This document shows, piece after piece, positions 61,890 through 64,000 of a stretch of 64,000 nucleotides of DNA. This DNA comes from Nesterenkonia sp. LB17 (GTDB taxonomy: Bacteria; Actinomycetota; Actinomycetes; Actinomycetales; Micrococcaceae), in assembly GCF_022565915.1 (NCBI RefSeq), contig NZ_JAJOYX010000004.1:124001-188000 (forward strand), in the 5' to 3' direction. Within the stretch, counting starts at the first letter, position 1, and every line of letters begins with the position of its first letter. A model generated the notes under the pieces. The model did not search any database, was not told where the DNA came from, and worked only from the letters and a program-made list of their open reading frames with translations. A program made the position numbers and the translations under genes.

Positions 61890-62537
61890 GTGGCCACCCA
61901 TGACCAGATGAACCTCGTGCACCACGGCGTCGCCGCCGAGGCCGCACGGCTGGTGGTGTACGGGGTCCACGGCCGCACCCAGAGCCCGCAGCTCTTCATC
62001 GACCTCGCCGCGCGCCTGTCACTGGAGGGCATCTGCTGGTGGCTGCCGACGGCGGCTGAGCACTCCTGGTACCCGGGGAGGTTCATGGAACCCCGCGAGT
62101 CCAATCAGCCGCAGCTGGACCAGGCACTGGGGGTGCTGGAGGCTCAGCTCGCCGAACTCCTCCAGGCACGCGGCGCAGGCGGCGCCCCGGTGATCGTCTT
62201 CGGCTTCTCCCAGGGCGCCTGCCTGCTGGCCGAGCACCTCCTCACGGTCCAGCCGGCGGTGGACGGCGCCCTGCTGCACACCGGCGGATATCTGGGCCCC
62301 CGGCCGCGCAGCTTCACCCGGGCGGCAGCACCTGGGCTGAGCGGGCTCGCGGTGGAGCTCTTCTGCGCCGATGAGGATCCCTGGGTGCCGCTGCACCGGG
62401 TGAAGGACACCGCCGCGGCGTTCGAGGGACTGGTCGGGGTGACCACGCTGAACGTCTACCGCGACGAGGAGCATCACATCACCGACGACGCCGCCGCCCG
62501 GATCCGCGAATACCTCCGCCGGCACGCACGGGACTGA
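61890..62537 (+). CDS. Carboxylesterase/phospholipase family protein (MhqD-like)
   Basis: 215 aa alpha/beta hydrolase. It has VYGVHGRTQSPQLFIDLAARL, the WWLPTAAEHSWYPGRFMEP segment, the nucleophile FGFSQGACLL, and an ADEDPWVPLHRV Asp region with HHITDD His near the end. MhqD-type esterases accompany MhqO dioxygenases in quinone response. It starts with GTG at 61890, 6 nt after the dioxygenase stop, or ATG at 61908. Confidence 0.88.
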   Translation: MATHDQMNLVHHGVAAEAARLVVYGVHGRTQSPQLFIDLAARLSLEGICWWLPTAAEHSWYPGRFMEPRESNQPQLDQALGVLEAQLAELLQARGAGGAPVIVFGFSQGACLLAEHLLTVQPAVDGALLHTGGYLGPRPRSFTRAAAPGLSGLAVELFCADEDPWVPLHRVKDTAAAFEGLVGVTTLNVYRDEEHHITDDAAARIREYLRRHARD

Positions 62538-62551
62538 GCAGCGCCGCTGCG

Positions 62552-63532
62552 TCAGCTCAGCTCGTGCGCCAGGCGTTGGATCGCTGCCCGGCCCACCAGG
62601 TCGCCGGAGAGCAGCGGCAGCGTGTCCACCGGGACCCCGGGGAGCAGCTCGGTCAGCGAGTCGAGGTGGCGCTGTTCCTGCTGCCGCCGCTGGGCCAGGT
62701 ACTCCCCGGCGTCGGTGGGGGAGAGGCGGTTGACCACCAGCCCGCCGACGTCGACGCCGGCCTCACGCAGCTGTGCGCAGAGCTCCGTGGACTCCAGCAC
62801 CGGAAGTCGCTCGGGGGTCAGCACGATCACGAAGCTGCAGGCCCTGGGGTTGGCGAGGACCTCGCGCATCATCTCGAAGCGCGCCTTGCGGCGGGTCAGC
62901 ACCTGCCGGATCCGCTGGTCGCGATTCGTCGGAGAGGTCTTCGCCGGGTCGTCGTCACCGTCGAGGACCCGCACCGCCGCGCCGAAGCGCTCGGCCTTGC
63001 TGCGCCGGGTCAGCAGGCCCGACATCCAGGTGGACATGATCTTTGGCAGTGCCATCAGCCGGGCTGTGTGGCCGGAGGGGGCGGTGTCGAACACGATGAG
63101 GTCGTGGGAGTCCAGGCCGTACTCGATGAGCACCGCGATCCGCTCCAGGATGGCTGATTCATGGGTGCCCGGTGAGTGGGCGGAGAGCTTCAGGTGAGCG
63201 GCCACCTGGGGGTGGAGGTGTTCGGGCATGAAGTCCCGCAGGTTGGCTCCGACCTCTGCCAGGTGCTCATCGATGGTGCGCTGGGGATCGATCTCGACGC
63301 CGCGCAGCACTCCGCCGCTGGCGTCATCGCGGTAGAGCTCCACCGGGTCATCACCCACGGCCTGGTCCCACAGGTGGCCCAGGTTGTGCGCGGGGTCGGT
63401 GGAGACCAGCAGCACCCGCCTGCCGGCGGTGGCCTGGTGCAGCGCCGCTGCCGAGGCGGTGACGGTCTTGCCGACTCCGCCCTTGCCGCCGAGAAAGATC
63501 ACGCGGCGTCGTTCAATCAGGTCCAGCAGCAT
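62552..63532 (-). CDS. ArsA/GET3 family ATPase
   Basis: 326 aa. ATPase of the ArsA/TRC40 family. The P-loop is [11 protein letters not shown] (about residues 14-24) with the intradimer Lys, switch I is STDPAHN (about 44-50), and switch II is [15 protein letters not shown]. The Get3-type C-terminal region is reduced and there is no CxxC zinc motif. It may chaperone membrane proteins or export metalloids. It starts 15 nt after the cory-CC-star stop; AAAGGAC forms its ribosome site. Confidence 0.9.
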   Translation of the reverse strand: MLLDLIERRRVIFLGGKGGVGKTVTASAAALHQATAGRRVLLVSTDPAHNLGHLWDQAVGDDPVELYRDDASGGVLRGVEIDPQRTIDEHLAEVGANLRDFMPEHLHPQVAAHLKLSAHSPGTHESAILERIAVLIEYGLDSHDLIVFDTAPSGHTARLMALPKIMSTWMSGLLTRRSKAERFGAAVRVLDGDDDPAKTSPTNRDQRIRQVLTRRKARFEMMREVLANPRACSFVIVLTPERLPVLESTELCAQLREAGVDVGGLVVNRLSPTDAGEYLAQRRQQEQRHLDSLTELLPGVPVDTLPLLSGDLVGRAAIQRLAHELS

Positions 63533-63547
63533 CTGTACCGAGTCCTT

Positions 63548-63757
63548 TCAGCAGCAGCCGAGTCCGTCCATCGGGGAGTGGTCCAGTCCCTGACGGGTGT
63601 GCCATTCATGCATCCGGTCCAGCATCTCGGGCAGCAGCTCCAGCGTCATCCCGGAGGCGGGGTTCGGCAGGCCCAGCGCCTCGGAGAGCACCAGCATCAT
63701 GAACAGGTCTTCCTCATCGCGCTTGGCGCGGGCGAAGACCCGCCGGTAGGGGGCCAC
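63548..63757 (-). CDS. Cory-CC-star family small protein (start uncertain)
   Basis: Minus-strand protein ending in a Cys-Cys pair before the stop. The body (FARAKRDEEDLFMMLVLSEALGLPNP, then DHSPMDGLGCC) is the cory-CC-star family, found beside ArsA-like ATPases. A frame open upstream to about 63886 encodes SLWKRFNAGLHEFYVAPYRRVF, resembling the conserved start of the family, but contains no ATG, GTG or TTG before the GTG at 63757. The protein is therefore given from 63757 (69 aa), although the true start may be earlier (for example CTG 63796 or another unusual codon). It forms an operon with the ArsA-family ATPase gene. Confidence 0.72.
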   Translation of the reverse strand: MAPYRRVFARAKRDEEDLFMMLVLSEALGLPNPASGMTLELLPEMLDRMHEWHTRQGLDHSPMDGLGCC

Positions 63758-63907
63758 GTAGAACTCGTGGAGTCCGGCGTTGAACCGCTTCCACAGACTT
63801 GCCGGCTCGGTGGCACGGGGGTCATGGGCGCGGGGATCCTGTCCGGCTGAGCTTGTGACGGTGTCCCCCTTCCTCGCATGACTGGGTCATCTCGTGTGAG
63901 GCACCTC

Positions 63908-64000
63908 ATGTTACGCGAGAGCAGCCGAGACGTGCCGAGGCCCTTGACGAGGCAGGCCTGCCGGACGACACTGACTTTAGCGGACACTCGTCCGCCCGAT
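63908..64000. promoter_or_regulatory. Divergent promoter region at the right edge
   Basis: On the minus strand TAACAT (63913-63908) is a possible -10 for the cory/arsA operon. On the plus strand TTGACG (63944-63949), then 17 nt and GACACT (63967-63972), could start a gene beyond the window. A 12-bp palindrome GGCAGGCCTGCC (63951-63962) lies in its spacer. Confidence 0.35.

Noticed and set aside
1-64000. tRNA, rRNA, CRISPR array, transposase or prophage genes
   Set aside because: Looked for anticodon-arm/T-arm patterns, regularly spaced repeats and DDE or integrase motifs; none was convincing.

Overview
The window is high-GC DNA from an actinobacterium, most likely a Micrococcales/Micrococcaceae-type genome of the Arthrobacter-Nesterenkonia group. 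This assignment is an inference from gene order, GC-rich codon use, GTG/TTG starts and leaderless promoters; no species name can be read from the sequence. The left part lies near the replication origin: parB with four perfect parS sites, then trxA/trxB, a pseudokinase and murJ, a NUDIX hydrolase, a CCA-adding enzyme, and further right the rpsF-ssb-rpsR-rplI block and dnaB.

Layout. 0-10 kb: chromosome partition (parB/parS), the thioredoxin system behind a SigR/SigH-type promoter, peptidoglycan flippase (pseudokinase + murJ), NUDIX and tRNA CCA-adding enzyme, and a GT87 membrane glycosyltransferase. 10-20 kb: inositol-phosphate synthase with a hairpin leader, a two-TM potassium-type channel, a DUF418 membrane protein, an ABC-2 exporter followed by a two-component system, and an M18 aminopeptidase. 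19.7-30.5 kb: the ribosomal/ssb operon, an LLM flavin oxidoreductase, glutaminase, an intergenic stretch rich in DnaA-box-like sequences, an alpha/beta hydrolase, a condensation-domain protein overlapping dnaB, and an atypical SDR. 30.5-38 kb: pyroglutamyl peptidase, galactokinase, an Ohr remnant, pirin, an SDR remnant, two DUF202 proteins, a SurA-like lipoprotein, glycerate kinase and a universal stress protein.

38-50 kb is a coherent L-arabinose module: a LacI-type regulator, a 16-bp palindromic operator, araB-araD-araA with ATGA overlaps, and a CUT2 sugar ABC transporter (lipoprotein, double ATPase, permease). Downstream of a poly-G/poly-C tract that looks like an assembly scar over a hairpin is an unusual fusion of an SMP-30 lactonase domain to an alditol/aldonolactone oxidase domain. 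50-64 kb is catabolic: an FMN alpha-hydroxy-acid oxidase, a cell-surface Ig-repeat/sunset-domain protein bracketed by two inverted copies of a palindromic repeat, etfB-etfA-CoA-lyase-acyl-CoA dehydrogenase (the dehydrogenase lacks the catalytic glutamate at both usual positions), a sugar-porter MFS protein, and a hydroquinone-type cluster (maleylacetate reductase, extradiol dioxygenase, carboxylesterase) behind a promoter with a 16-bp palindromic operator. The right edge holds an ArsA-family ATPase paired with a cory-CC-star protein.

Cross-cutting features: many genes have a TANNNT -10 box 6-8 nt before the start codon (leaderless mRNAs); three decayed genes (Ohr, SDR, Gfo/Idh) sit in gaps; and three operon-end genes are followed by short tandem copies of their own stop-codon region. 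No tRNA, rRNA, CRISPR array, transposase or prophage gene was recognised.
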